The translations under genes and the position numbers were made by a program. A DNA stretch of 21,894 nucleotides from Candidatus Bruticola papionis (GTDB lineage: Bacteria; Vulcanimicrobiota; Xenobia; Xenobiales; Xenobiaceae), in assembly GCA_002407045.1 (NCBI GenBank), contig DHKB01000030.1, forward strand, positions 1 to 21,894, written 5' to 3'. This document shows, piece by piece, positions 1 to 7,933 of this stretch; position 1 is the first letter of the stretch, and every line of letters begins with the position of its first letter. The notes beneath the pieces were generated by a model. It ran no database searches. It saw only the letters and a list, made by a program, of their open reading frames with translations, and was not told where the DNA came from.

Positions 1-303
1 GCCAAAATTGCTCCTTTAGCTATTGTCATTTCTCAAAATTGCTTGCAGCAAAATGTAAGTTTAGGTAAATTATCTATCACAGCCGGTCAATGCTTAGTGG
101 AAGAAAGCCGTAAAATTGGAGATTTTGCCACAGTAGCAGCCCGTTCTCGCGTCGACAAAGACATACCGGCAGGCCAAGCAATTTGGTCAGGCGATCCCGT
201 CGACACCCACAAAGCTTCCATGCGCCAAACGGCCATGCGCCAGCTTCCTCTCAAGCACTGGAAACAAATTCAACAGCTGGCTAAACTTTCTCCAAAGGAC
301 TGA
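1..303 (+). CDS. lpxD: UDP-3-O-acylglucosamine N-acyltransferase LpxD, C-terminal part (5' end outside window)
   Basis: The frame is open from base 1, so this is the last 100 codons of a gene that starts upstream; a TTG at 43 is only an internal codon. The visible protein has the end of a left-handed beta-helix (KIGDFATVAARSRVDKDIPAG), then a proline-containing turn and a helical tail rich in Arg, Gln and Leu (RQLPLKHWKQIQQL). This is how LpxD family members end: AARSGV-KDIPAG, then SG-P-, HK, LR, LP. LpxD adds the N-linked 3-hydroxyacyl chain to UDP-3-O-acylglucosamine in lipid A synthesis, in the cytoplasm. A second LpxD-like gene lies at 11420–12133, so the genome has two. The next gene follows after 8 nt, suggesting an operon. 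Confidence is fairly high for the family, from the tail only; the catalytic His lies outside the window. Confidence 0.75.
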   Translation, partial: AKIAPLAIVISQNCLQQNVSLGKLSITAGQCLVEESRKIGDFATVAARSRVDKDIPAGQAIWSGDPVDTHKASMRQTAMRQLPLKHWKQIQQLAKLSPKD

Positions 304-311
304 CACAAATT

Positions 312-860
312 ATGAGTTCATCCTCTTCCAAAGATAATAAAAAGAAAGATAAGAAAAACGCTCAGCCTCAGGCAATCACAGACAAAGCTTCTTCAGCTAA
401 TTCCTCCCAAGAGCCACCTACAGCTTTTATTACTAAAGATCAAAAGCTTTTATATTGCTCTTGCTTTGCAGGCATGGGATTACTAATGGGCTTTCTGTGG
501 GGAGCCAATTCGATAATCGACGTAGGCCAATCTGCTTCTCCTTTAATTCAAGCAGCCAAAGCCAGCTTAGCTGTAGCTACTACTTCAGCAGATATTGCTA
601 AAGGAACCTACTATGGATTAGTTGGAGCTATTATCGGATTATCTTTCGGCTACTCGATATCACTCGACACCAAGCCTATGTTGGCTAGTTTGATTTTTGG
701 TTTCGTGGGACTTTGGCTAGGCATTTTAATAGGCGGCCCGACTTTAGCAGGAGTTGGCTGGCTAATCGGATACGGAGCTGTTATCTTTAACGCTATTGGT
801 TTGGAGCGCTATTGCCAAGTATATCACCAAGTAGCCAAGGAACGAGCTGCCCAAAAGTGA
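312..860 (+). CDS. Small polytopic membrane protein, function unknown
   Basis: 182 residues. The first 45 or so residues are polar, with Ser, Lys and Asp runs, and probably lie in the cytoplasm. After them come about four Gly-rich hydrophobic stretches at roughly 52–75, 98–118, 122–142 and 144–162, the last two nearly continuous. The protein ends in a short basic tail. ATG start with AAGGA a dozen bases upstream. I recognise no family. The Gly-rich paired helices recall Gly-zipper-type membrane proteins, but this is only a resemblance. It sits 8 nt after lpxD and 31 nt before the metallophosphatase start, so it is probably co-transcribed with lipid A genes; an envelope role is inference from position. 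Confidence 0.7.
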   Translation: MSSSSSKDNKKKDKKNAQPQAITDKASSANSSQEPPTAFITKDQKLLYCSCFAGMGLLMGFLWGANSIIDVGQSASPLIQAAKASLAVATTSADIAKGTYYGLVGAIIGLSFGYSISLDTKPMLASLIFGFVGLWLGILIGGPTLAGVGWLIGYGAVIFNAIGLERYCQVYHQVAKERAAQK

Positions 861-891
861 TAGCACCATCAGCTTGAAGCGGAGACCTGAA

Positions 892-1737
892 GTGCTCATT
901 TATCACACCAATGACATGCACGGTCACAGTGAAGCCCTAGACTGGCTGGAGGCCAATGCCAAACAACAGTTGACCGAAGGCCAAGCTCTTTATTTTGACA
1001 GTGGTGACGCCTTAGTGGGCTCTAATACTATATGGAAAAACTATGAGCCCAATTTGGAAAGAATGAGCTCAGTTTTCTGTACGTCTATGGCTATGGGCAA
1101 CCGAGAGTTTAACTATCAGCGGCGTATTTTAGATAAAAGAGCTGCCCAGCGTTTATTTCCTTTGCTTTGTTCTAATCTTTCTGATATTAGACAAAGTGGA
1201 AGGTTAACCGATACGCAATTAGTTAGACAATTAGGCTCAATTCCAGAGATTGATTGCCAAAATAGTTGTTGGCGTGAAACAGAATTATGGCGAAATTTAG
1301 CTTCTCAACGCTGGATTCCAGCTCTATCGTTGCATAATAGCAACTGGTCAGAAGATTATTCGCTGCTTCTGTTGGCTGCGGTCCCTGTCCAATACCCTCA
1401 CAACGCTATTTGGGAAAAGATCTTCGGTTTCAGATTTTTTGAAGCGGAGACTATTTTGCCTCTTTTAGCAAAACGTTGCTTTGAACTATTGAATAGACCT
1501 CTTCGCCTAGTTATTTTAAGCCACTTAGGTTTAGAAAGGGACAGAGTTTTGGCCGAGAACTTGCCACCAGGCTGCTGGATTTTGGGCGGTCACAGTCATA
1601 CTGTAGTTTCCGAACCAGTCAAAATTGGCGGCAATTTTATCGTTCAAACTGGTGCTTGGGCTAAAAATATTGGCAAATTGGATTATAATTTTGAATATCC
1701 AGAATTAAGCGCCTATCAATTGCTAAATCTACACTAA
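892..1737 (+). CDS. Calcineurin-like metallophosphatase, 5'-nucleotidase-type fold with an LpxH-like GNRE motif
   Basis: About 281 residues from a GTG start at 892, preceded by GGAG at 881–884 with 7-nt spacing. A TTG at 874 would add six residues but has no ribosome site. All metal-binding motifs of the calcineurin superfamily are visible (numbered from GTG): D8-x-H10 in TNDMHGH, G-D39, G-N70-R71-E72, S-H211, and G-H234-S-H236. Overall it resembles the catalytic domain of UshA/CpdB 5'-nucleotidases without their C-terminal substrate domain. It has no signal peptide, so it should be cytoplasmic. The usual catalytic GNHE/GNHD is GNRE here; an Arg at this place is the signature of LpxH (GNRD), the UDP-2,3-diacylglucosamine pyrophosphatase. 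It lies between lpxD and an LpxB-related gene, and no lpxH or lpxI is seen in the window. A role as LpxH replacement is inference; a nucleotide phosphatase is the alternative. Confidence 0.8.
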   Translation: MLIYHTNDMHGHSEALDWLEANAKQQLTEGQALYFDSGDALVGSNTIWKNYEPNLERMSSVFCTSMAMGNREFNYQRRILDKRAAQRLFPLLCSNLSDIRQSGRLTDTQLVRQLGSIPEIDCQNSCWRETELWRNLASQRWIPALSLHNSNWSEDYSLLLLAAVPVQYPHNAIWEKIFGFRFFEAETILPLLAKRCFELLNRPLRLVILSHLGLERDRVLAENLPPGCWILGGHSHTVVSEPVKIGGNFIVQTGAWAKNIGKLDYNFEYPELSAYQLLNLH

Positions 1738-1756
1738 CTTTCTAAGGGGAAAAATT

Positions 1757-2923
1757 ATGGCTTCTAATCGTGTCCTGTTTATATCCAACGGAGCTGGTGA
1801 AGATTCAATTGCCAGCCAAATTATAGCCGACTTGCCAGAATCACTTCCCCGAGAAGCTATGCCTCTGGTAGGAGAAGGCTCTGCTTACAAAGATTTAGCT
1901 CCGGTTGTAGGCCCTAGACAGGCTATGCCCAGCGGAGGGCTTATCCAAGAAGATTGGCGCAATTTATGGAAAGATATAAATGGGGGCTTATTTTGTTTAA
2001 CGCTTAAGCAAATAGCTTGGTTGCGCCAACAACGCCAAAGATTCACCCAAATTGTAGCTGTAGGCGATTTATGGCCTGTTATATTGGCCGTACTTTCCGG
2101 AATACGTCCCATTACTTTTATAGGTACAGCCAAATCAGATTATCATCATCCATACTCAGCCTTAGAAGCTTTTATATTGAGAACTTTCCAAGTTCATTCT
2201 TTAGTCAGAGATGAACCTACAGCTGAAAGTCTACGTCAAAAAGGCGTTAAAGCTGCTTGGGTTGGTAACGCTATGATGGATGGTTTAGTTCCCCAGGAGT
2301 TAGACTTTAAATTAGATAAGACTAAAGAAGTGGGCTTGGCACTTTTCCCTGGCAGTAGAAAAGCTACCTATCAGGTGCTACCTCGTTTGTTAAAATTGAG
2401 CCAATTGCTAGCTAAGCGTTTGGGAAAAGACGTGTGTGCTTTTATCGCCGTAGCTCCTTCCATAGATACAAATGAGCTGGCTCAAGCTTGCTCAGATTTT
2501 ACTTTAGGAGATTGTCCTTATCCAGGTTGGCATACTTTAACGGATAAGCACGAAACTGCTGATCCTCAGGCTCGTTTTTTCTTGATAAAAGGCCATTTAG
2601 CTGATGTTTTAAAGTATAGCCGAGTAGCCTTAGGTTTAGCTGGAACGGCTCACGAACAAGCTGCCGGTTGGGGGATTCCCATTGTAGCTTACGAGCCCGG
2701 AGGTGAGAGTCACTTGAGGTGGTATAGAGCACGCCAAAAGGGATTATTAGGCGACGCCCTTATTGTCAGTGAAGATCGCGATCCAGATATAGTGGAAGCT
2801 CTCTTCAATCTTATTCATAACGAAGCTGATAGACAAAGACGCGCAGAAATCGGACGAAAGCGTCTGGGCCCTCCCGGAGGCTCTGAACGAATGGCTGCAA
2901 TTATAACGGAAGCTTGCCAATAG
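1757..2923 (+). CDS. LpxB-related protein (lipid-A-disaccharide synthase-related, GT-B fold)
   Basis: 388 residues, ATG preceded by AAGGGG. It belongs to the LpxB-related family of Cyanobacteria and Deinococcus (TIGR03492 type): N-terminal FISNGAGEDSIA, VAVGDLWPV, TFIGTAKSDYH, LFPGSRKATYQ in the middle at about 196–206, and the C-terminal GLAGTAHEQAAGWGIPIVAYEP donor-site-like segment. In true LpxB the corresponding segments are SGD, PGSR--E and SGT--LE. Here the last is GTAHEQ, so donor-site chemistry may differ. Its function in this family is unproven. No signal peptide, so cytoplasmic or membrane-peripheral. It is 19 nt downstream of the metallophosphatase and closes the + strand operon. 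Its last 23 bp overlap the end of the convergent ICMT-like gene. It is the third LpxB-type domain in the window. Confidence 0.85.
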   Translation: MASNRVLFISNGAGEDSIASQIIADLPESLPREAMPLVGEGSAYKDLAPVVGPRQAMPSGGLIQEDWRNLWKDINGGLFCLTLKQIAWLRQQRQRFTQIVAVGDLWPVILAVLSGIRPITFIGTAKSDYHHPYSALEAFILRTFQVHSLVRDEPTAESLRQKGVKAAWVGNAMMDGLVPQELDFKLDKTKEVGLALFPGSRKATYQVLPRLLKLSQLLAKRLGKDVCAFIAVAPSIDTNELAQACSDFTLGDCPYPGWHTLTDKHETADPQARFFLIKGHLADVLKYSRVALGLAGTAHEQAAGWGIPIVAYEPGGESHLRWYRARQKGLLGDALIVSEDRDPDIVEALFNLIHNEADRQRRAEIGRKRLGPPGGSERMAAIITEACQ

Positions 2924-3566
2924 CTCTTACAAATAAAAATAGCCAGACAAGAATCAGCCAGCCCCAAGTGCTGTACTCGAAGCGAAGCGATTTCCAAGAG
3001 AATGATTCCTCTTCACAACAAGTACCGCTATTTGATGTTGAGTTAAAGCGAATAAAACTCCTCACAAACTCTGGAATAGAGCTCCAGCAAGGCAAAATCG
3101 CTGGTGTGCGTGCTTTGTAATTTAAAAAGATCTCACCAAAGCGAAGAGCTAAAAAAGCCTCTTCTGAAACGATGCAAGAAGCATAAACTACATATAAAGA
3201 TGAAGCTCCCAACAGCCACATGCCCAAACTAGCAGCTAGGGAAAGGGAACCGCAAGAAGCTACCATAACACCGCAACCAGTTAGGATATTGCCCAAATAA
3301 AGCGGGTTGCGTATATATTTGTAGGGTCCGTTCGTTACCAAAAAAGAAGCTTTCAGTTCCTGGCTGCGCGTATGCTCTCCAGTCCATCCCAGGGCCCAAG
3401 AGCGCAGCGTCTCACCAAAAATAGCCAACATTATTCCCCAGCAACACGAGCTTACGGTCGGTCGGGCGGCTATCAAAATAATCGCGGTAACTACAGCCAT
3501 TATGAGGCCACGCCACTTAAAAATAAAAGGCGAAGCTACTTTTTTCCCTTGCCTAGAAATATCCAT
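2901..3566 (-). CDS. Isoprenylcysteine carboxyl methyltransferase (ICMT/PEMT)-family membrane protein
   Basis: 221 residues. Hydrophobic segments lie near 20–35, 40–58, 92–130 and again at the C-terminus (about 200–215). The family core is clear: GPYKYIRNPLYLGN at 80–93, followed by a Glu-containing segment (SEEAFLALRFGEIFLNYKAR, about 134–153) and a P-x-I-L-P turn. This is the SAM-binding part of the ICMT/phospholipid methyltransferase superfamily. Bacterial members have varied or unknown substrates such as lipids or isoprenoids, so the substrate is not predicted. The ATG lies 2 nt after the lpxB fusion stop, implying translational coupling. After the methyltransferase core there is an extra polar segment with Cys-Cys, then a final membrane helix. 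The 3' end overlaps the convergent LpxB-related gene by 23 bp, and no terminator is seen. Confidence 0.8.
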   Translation of the reverse strand: MDISRQGKKVASPFIFKWRGLIMAVVTAIILIAARPTVSSCCWGIMLAIFGETLRSWALGWTGEHTRSQELKASFLVTNGPYKYIRNPLYLGNILTGCGVMVASCGSLSLAASLGMWLLGASSLYVVYASCIVSEEAFLALRFGEIFLNYKARTPAILPCWSSIPEFVRSFIRFNSTSNSGTCCEEESFSWKSLRFEYSTWGWLILVWLFLFVRAIGKLPL

Positions 3567-3568
3567 TG

Positions 3569-6058
3569 TTATAAAGCTGCCGCCTCCAAAATAAGCTCAG
3601 CCATACGTCGGCCAGCTCCTTCACTTGTTCCCATAGTTTTTCTTAAATCTTCAGCCGTTTGCGCATATTTATCAGGATTTTCAATCCATTCAAAAATAGG
3701 CTGAGCTAGAACAGAAGTATCTTTTTTAACTAAAACTTCCGGTACTACCTGGCGATAGGCAATGCGGTTGGGGATAGCAGCAAAGCCGTGACGAGCATAA
3801 GAACGCAAACGCAAGTAACGTTTTATTTTAGAAAAGAGGGGAGCGTTTTCCAAAAGGCCACCGAGACCACCTCTGGGCAAAGAGGCGTCAGCTGATAGAC
3901 CAACGACCATTGGCTTACCGCAGCTACCAAGTTCTCCAGTGTTGGTACCAGGAATTGTAAGAGCCATATCAATTTCAGCAATAGCCTGGTAGGGATGGCT
4001 CCAAAGTACTTCAACTTCAAAACTGCGTCCGGCTGCCCCCTCAGCTTCTTGAGGGCAATCAACTAAAATGCAATCAGCTCTAACCAGCTTTCCTTTGGCT
4101 ACGGGTAGTCCCAAGCTTATAGGATGATACAAAGCAGATTCCAATCTAGCCTTGGAAACAAATGGAGAAACTGAAAGTACAAAATCTACTTGCGGGTAAC
4201 GTGTCTTTATAAGAGCAGCCACGCGTAAAAATACACCTAAAGCGATTTTAGTATGTAGAAACCGCGATCCAGGGAAAATACCTATCTTCCAAGTTCCGCT
4301 CTTTTCTTTACTTTGAACAGCACATTCGCGATCTACATCGGAGAAAACACCATCGATGCTTAAATTACCGACACTGGTAACTTTTTTAACTCCTAACTCT
4401 ATTAATTCTTTAGCTAAAGAGGCATCTGAAACAGCTATTTTATCAAAATAAGGTAAAAGATAGCTATATCTAACAGCATAAGCTACAGATTTGTATTGCA
4501 AACGCCAGGCCAGAATTTTAGCATGAAGTAAATCTCCGCCTAAGAAGACAACAACACCGCGCCGACGGAATTTAATTTCGTTGAATAATCCACACATCAG
4601 GCGTAAAGTCTGGCTCGGTTTTAGAACTGCAGAAACACCGGGCAAAGATGCAGCCACTTCTGCCTCGGCTCCAGAAGCATAAGGGCAAGGGACCAAAGCC
4701 ACTATCACTCTAAACAATCCCTTATTGACTGTGTCTAAATAGGCAACAGTACGGCGTACCCAAGCAGCAACCTCACCGGGAGAATTAGAAGTAATAACAA
4801 TATCGAACGGTTCATTCTGACGGTGCTCGGCATTTTTTTTAATTCTTTCGTAGAGCGAAGCCGCTATCTTATCAACAACTCCTGGAGTACCCATAGAGTT
4901 TTTCATATCTTGAAGATTTTGCTTGATCTGGCGTCGTTCAGGAGTGTCAGACATAAAATTGCGCAAGTGTGGAAGTATATTTTCGACATTGACTTCATCT
5001 TGAATAAATTCAGGGACAATACGTTTGCCTGCGACCAAACTGGGTAAACCTATATGATCTATTTTCAAAAGATGAGCCCAAAGTAAGAAACGTCCCACAA
5101 CCGCATCAAACGGACACAATCTATAGGCCAAAACCATAGGAGTGCCCAATATAGCCGCTTCAAGACTGGCTGTACCAGAACTCATTAGAGCAGCCCGGCT
5201 GGACAAAAGAGCTAAACGCGATTGACCATTGAGAAGACTAACGTAAGGAAAACGTCCTCCCATTATCTCTGCAATCTGATGGCGCAAAGTTTCGGTAGCG
5301 CATGGAATAAGCACTTGCAAATCTGGCTTTTCCTCATGCAATTTCTCGGCTACATCCAAAAATGTCGGCAAAAGATACTTTATTTCTGGTGCCCGACTGC
5401 CTGGCAAAATGGCCAAAATATTATCACCTGATAAGCCTAGAACACGCTTAGCTTCTTCAGAAGAGACAGACAATTCTGGCATGTCCAATAAGGGATGGCC
5501 GAAGAAATCGACATCCATACCAAAGCGACGATAATTTTCAGCGTTACTCAAAAAAGTACATATGACTCTGTCAGTACGACTAAAAATTTGACGCAACCTA
5601 GCTTCACTTGTAGTCCAGGCTGAAGGCGGGAAATAGTAGACACAGTGGTAGCCGTATCTGGTTAGAAGACCGGCATAGCGCATATTCACAGCCGGACAAT
5701 CAATCAAAATAGTCAGATCAGGCTTAGCCTTAAGCAAATGAGAGCGTACATATAGATAATGATATATATACTTATGCAAACACAAAAGGGCTCCGCCGGG
5801 ACCTATAATAGCCATATCTGTAGTTTTCAACCACAGATTCACTCCCGACGCGGCCATATGCGAACCGCCTACACCAACAAACTTTAAGTTTGGGTTAATT
5901 GCCAGCAGAGCTTTGGCTAAGTTGCCTCCGTGAAGATCACCAGAAGGCTCTATAGCAATTATGGCAACTGTAAGCTGTGGGCAGGCTGATGATTGCGAAT
6001 GCTGATTATTGGCCAAAATGCACCAACTAGGCGTTGTTGTGGGTTCTAGCTCCCACAT
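3569..6058 (-). CDS. lpxB: Lipid-A-disaccharide synthase LpxB fused to a second LpxB-like domain
   Basis: About 829 residues from the ATG at 6058, roughly twice the normal LpxB length (about 380). Numbered from an upstream GTG at 6097, domain 1 (about 42–425) is LpxB: AIEPSGDLHGG at 48–58, LIDCPAVNMR at 131–140, YYFPPSAWT at 154–162, LPGSRAPEIK at 231–240, and SSGTASLEAAILGTPMVLAY at 306–325. Domain 2 (about 431–842) is a diverged GT-B copy: TSNSPGEVAAWVRR at 436–449, FLGGDLLHAK at 518–527, IFPGSRFLHTK at 607–617, and IPGTNTGELGSCGKPMVVGL at 715–734. LpxB joins UDP-diacylglucosamine to lipid X at the inner membrane. The start is uncertain: ATG 6058 overlaps lpxA by 32 nt with no good ribosome site, while TTG 6016 lies just after the lpxA stop. 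I see no frameshift, so the fusion looks real. The activity of domain 2 is unknown. Confidence 0.85.
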   Translation of the reverse strand: MWELEPTTTPSWCILANNQHSQSSACPQLTVAIIAIEPSGDLHGGNLAKALLAINPNLKFVGVGGSHMAASGVNLWLKTTDMAIIGPGGALLCLHKYIYHYLYVRSHLLKAKPDLTILIDCPAVNMRYAGLLTRYGYHCVYYFPPSAWTTSEARLRQIFSRTDRVICTFLSNAENYRRFGMDVDFFGHPLLDMPELSVSSEEAKRVLGLSGDNILAILPGSRAPEIKYLLPTFLDVAEKLHEEKPDLQVLIPCATETLRHQIAEIMGGRFPYVSLLNGQSRLALLSSRAALMSSGTASLEAAILGTPMVLAYRLCPFDAVVGRFLLWAHLLKIDHIGLPSLVAGKRIVPEFIQDEVNVENILPHLRNFMSDTPERRQIKQNLQDMKNSMGTPGVVDKIAASLYERIKKNAEHRQNEPFDIVITSNSPGEVAAWVRRTVAYLDTVNKGLFRVIVALVPCPYASGAEAEVAASLPGVSAVLKPSQTLRLMCGLFNEIKFRRRGVVVFLGGDLLHAKILAWRLQYKSVAYAVRYSYLLPYFDKIAVSDASLAKELIELGVKKVTSVGNLSIDGVFSDVDRECAVQSKEKSGTWKIGIFPGSRFLHTKIALGVFLRVAALIKTRYPQVDFVLSVSPFVSKARLESALYHPISLGLPVAKGKLVRADCILVDCPQEAEGAAGRSFEVEVLWSHPYQAIAEIDMALTIPGTNTGELGSCGKPMVVGLSADASLPRGGLGGLLENAPLFSKIKRYLRLRSYARHGFAAIPNRIAYRQVVPEVLVKKDTSVLAQPIFEWIENPDKYAQTAEDLRKTMGTSEGAGRRMAELILEAAAL

Positions 6059-6836
6059 TGCTGGCTTTGTTGAGCACTCCCATGCGCGAAGGTGCACGCA
6101 AGAAGTCTAAAAATTGCTCAATTTCAGGGGTATGCTCTAATTCACTGTCGATGCGCTCTATAGCTGCGCTGACAGTTAACCCCATAGAGCCAAGTATAAA
6201 AATTGCTTTCTGTATAGCTAAGCGGCTCTCTTTAGAGATATCACGGCGGCGCATGCCTCTAAAGTTCATGCTAAATAAGCGGCATGGATTACCGTCAACA
6301 ATACTAAAAGGAGGCAAGTCTTTATTGATCTTGGAGCAACCGCCAACCATACAAAGACGCCCAATACGGGTATGCTGGTGAATACCTACCAAACCACCTA
6401 AAACAGCCTGATCATCTACCACAGTATGGCCAGCTAAACCGGCATAATTAGCCATAGTCACTTGGTTGCCTATGCGACAATTATGAGCAATATGAACATT
6501 GGCCATTAAAAGGTTGCCATTACCGACCGAAGTTAGACCGTCTTCATTAGCAGCTCTATGTATAGTTACATATTCACGTAAATCATTATTGTCACCAATA
6601 GTTACAAAAGAACGCTGCCCTTTATAGCTAAAATCTTGAGGAGCTAAACCGATAGTTACACCAGGATAAATGCGATTATTTTTGCCAATGGTCGTCCAGC
6701 CATCGATAACTACGGAAGACATAATTTTAGTGCCGTCCCCGATTTCGACATTTTCGCCAATAATAGAAAACGGGCCGATTTCTACTCCTTCGCCTATGCG
6801 TGCCTTGGGGTGTACTATAGCGCTGGGATGGATCAC
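6027..6836 (-). CDS. lpxA: UDP-N-acetylglucosamine O-acyltransferase LpxA
   Basis: 269 residues, normal for LpxA. GTG start with AGGAG about 11 bases before it. The N-terminal two thirds are hexapeptide repeats (IHPSAIVHPKARIGEGVEIG…) forming a left-handed beta-helix. The catalytic His is H118 in VHIAHNC, and the GGCSKINKDLPPFSIVDGNP segment at 165–184 matches the end of the helix and substrate pocket. The helical C-terminal domain follows. The enzyme transfers a 3-hydroxyacyl chain from ACP to the 3-position of UDP-GlcNAc, the first step of lipid A synthesis, in the cytoplasm. It follows the Gfo/Idh gene by 48 nt and runs into lpxB. If the oxidoreductase is a GnnA type, the acceptor could be the 3-amino sugar; the sequence alone does not decide this. 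Confidence 0.95.
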   Translation of the reverse strand: MIHPSAIVHPKARIGEGVEIGPFSIIGENVEIGDGTKIMSSVVIDGWTTIGKNNRIYPGVTIGLAPQDFSYKGQRSFVTIGDNNDLREYVTIHRAANEDGLTSVGNGNLLMANVHIAHNCRIGNQVTMANYAGLAGHTVVDDQAVLGGLVGIHQHTRIGRLCMVGGCSKINKDLPPFSIVDGNPCRLFSMNFRGMRRRDISKESRLAIQKAIFILGSMGLTVSAAIERIDSELEHTPEIEQFLDFLRAPSRMGVLNKASNVGARTHNNA

Positions 6837-6884
6837 TTTCAGAATCTCCTCTCAATCAAAAAAATACTAAATACCGAAAAAAAC

Positions 6885-7823
6885 TTATTCGGCGATTTTT
6901 ATTCTATGCATGTTTTCCAAGACACGCACAGCTAATTCTAGAGCACGTTCACCATCTTGCCCGGAGACAACAGGTTCTTTGTGGTTAGCAACACAATCCG
7001 CGAAGTTGCTGAGTTCCAAACGGAGAGGTTCTTCTTTTTCAATATTCACAAATTCGGGTTCCAGAGGGCGACCGTCAGGTCCGGGACGTAAAATTGTCAA
7101 AGTTTGGTTAATAAAATCTAAAGAAAGTACACGTCCACTCTTTTCGGTAATCTTTAAGCAACGCTTACGCTCTCCAGAATTGCGACTGGCTACTAGACTA
7201 GCTACAGCGCCACACTCAAAGCGAATTTGTACATGGGCGACATCTTCAAACTGAGAATAAATAGAAGTGCCCATAGCATGAATTTCTGCAGCCGGAGACT
7301 TATATAAACTAAGGAGAATATCAAAATCATGGATCATCAGATCCCAAATGATACCAACATCTAAGTTGCGAGTCGTAGGGCCAGAGAGACGATGACACTC
7401 GATAAGAACAGGGGTGTCTACCATTTCTTTAAGTTTAATAATCGCAGGATTGAAACGCTCTAAATGGCCGACTTGCAAAGTTAAGTTTTTTTCTTTGGCC
7501 AAAGCGACCAAACGCTTAGCTTGCTCTACTTCCACAGTAATTGGTTTTTCAACCAAAACATGTATTCCATGCTCTAAAAAATCTTGAGCAATCTGATAGT
7601 GAAACGGAGTAGGAGAAACGATAACTACGCCGTCAATTTTCCCATAAAGACTACGATAATCTTTGTAATACTTCGTACCGTATTGCTCAGCCAAAGGAGC
7701 TACCCTAGCTTCATCTAGATCTACGATACCTGCCAATTCGATCTGAGGCAACTCTGAACATACTCGGGCATGGTTTTTACCCATGCTACCGATACCGACT
7801 ACGCCAACCCTAATTGGCTTCAT
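6885..7823 (-). CDS. Gfo/Idh/MocA-family NAD(P)-dependent oxidoreductase
   Basis: 312 residues from the second Met; the ATG at 7823 is chosen because GGGAGG lies 9 nt before it, whereas the first ATG at 7832 directly abuts that site. The N-terminal Rossmann motif is VGVVGIGSMGKNHARV. The family EKP motif (VLVEKPITVE, about 90–99) carries the conserved Lys, and the C-terminal sheet domain contains HDFDILLSLY and RFECGAVASLVASR. Soluble. It lies between fabZ and lpxA, an arrangement seen in several lipid A clusters. GnnA, which oxidises UDP-GlcNAc at C3 so that GnnB can aminate it for LpxA, belongs to this family, so a sugar-nucleotide substrate is plausible. No GnnB-like aminotransferase is in the window, so GnnA identity is only a hypothesis. 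Confidence 0.85.
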   Translation of the reverse strand: MKPIRVGVVGIGSMGKNHARVCSELPQIELAGIVDLDEARVAPLAEQYGTKYYKDYRSLYGKIDGVVIVSPTPFHYQIAQDFLEHGIHVLVEKPITVEVEQAKRLVALAKEKNLTLQVGHLERFNPAIIKLKEMVDTPVLIECHRLSGPTTRNLDVGIIWDLMIHDFDILLSLYKSPAAEIHAMGTSIYSQFEDVAHVQIRFECGAVASLVASRNSGERKRCLKITEKSGRVLSLDFINQTLTILRPGPDGRPLEPEFVNIEKEEPLRLELSNFADCVANHKEPVVSGQDGERALELAVRVLENMHRIKIAE

Positions 7824-7933
7824 ACTGTGCATCCTCCCAATTCCGTGTCCGTCAAAAAGCTAACGCGTAGAAAAGCGCTTATTTCGCCCGCAAAAAGGTA
7901 GTTTCCTACAATAAGTAGTCAACAAAAAACCTT

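Noticed and set aside
43..303. TTG at 43 as start of an 86-residue protein
   Set aside because: The frame is open from base 1 and the protein matches the end of LpxD, so this is an internal codon of a truncated gene.
874..891. TTG 874 as start of the metallophosphatase
   Set aside because: No ribosome site, whereas GTG 892 has GGAG at 7-nt spacing and still precedes the first motif.
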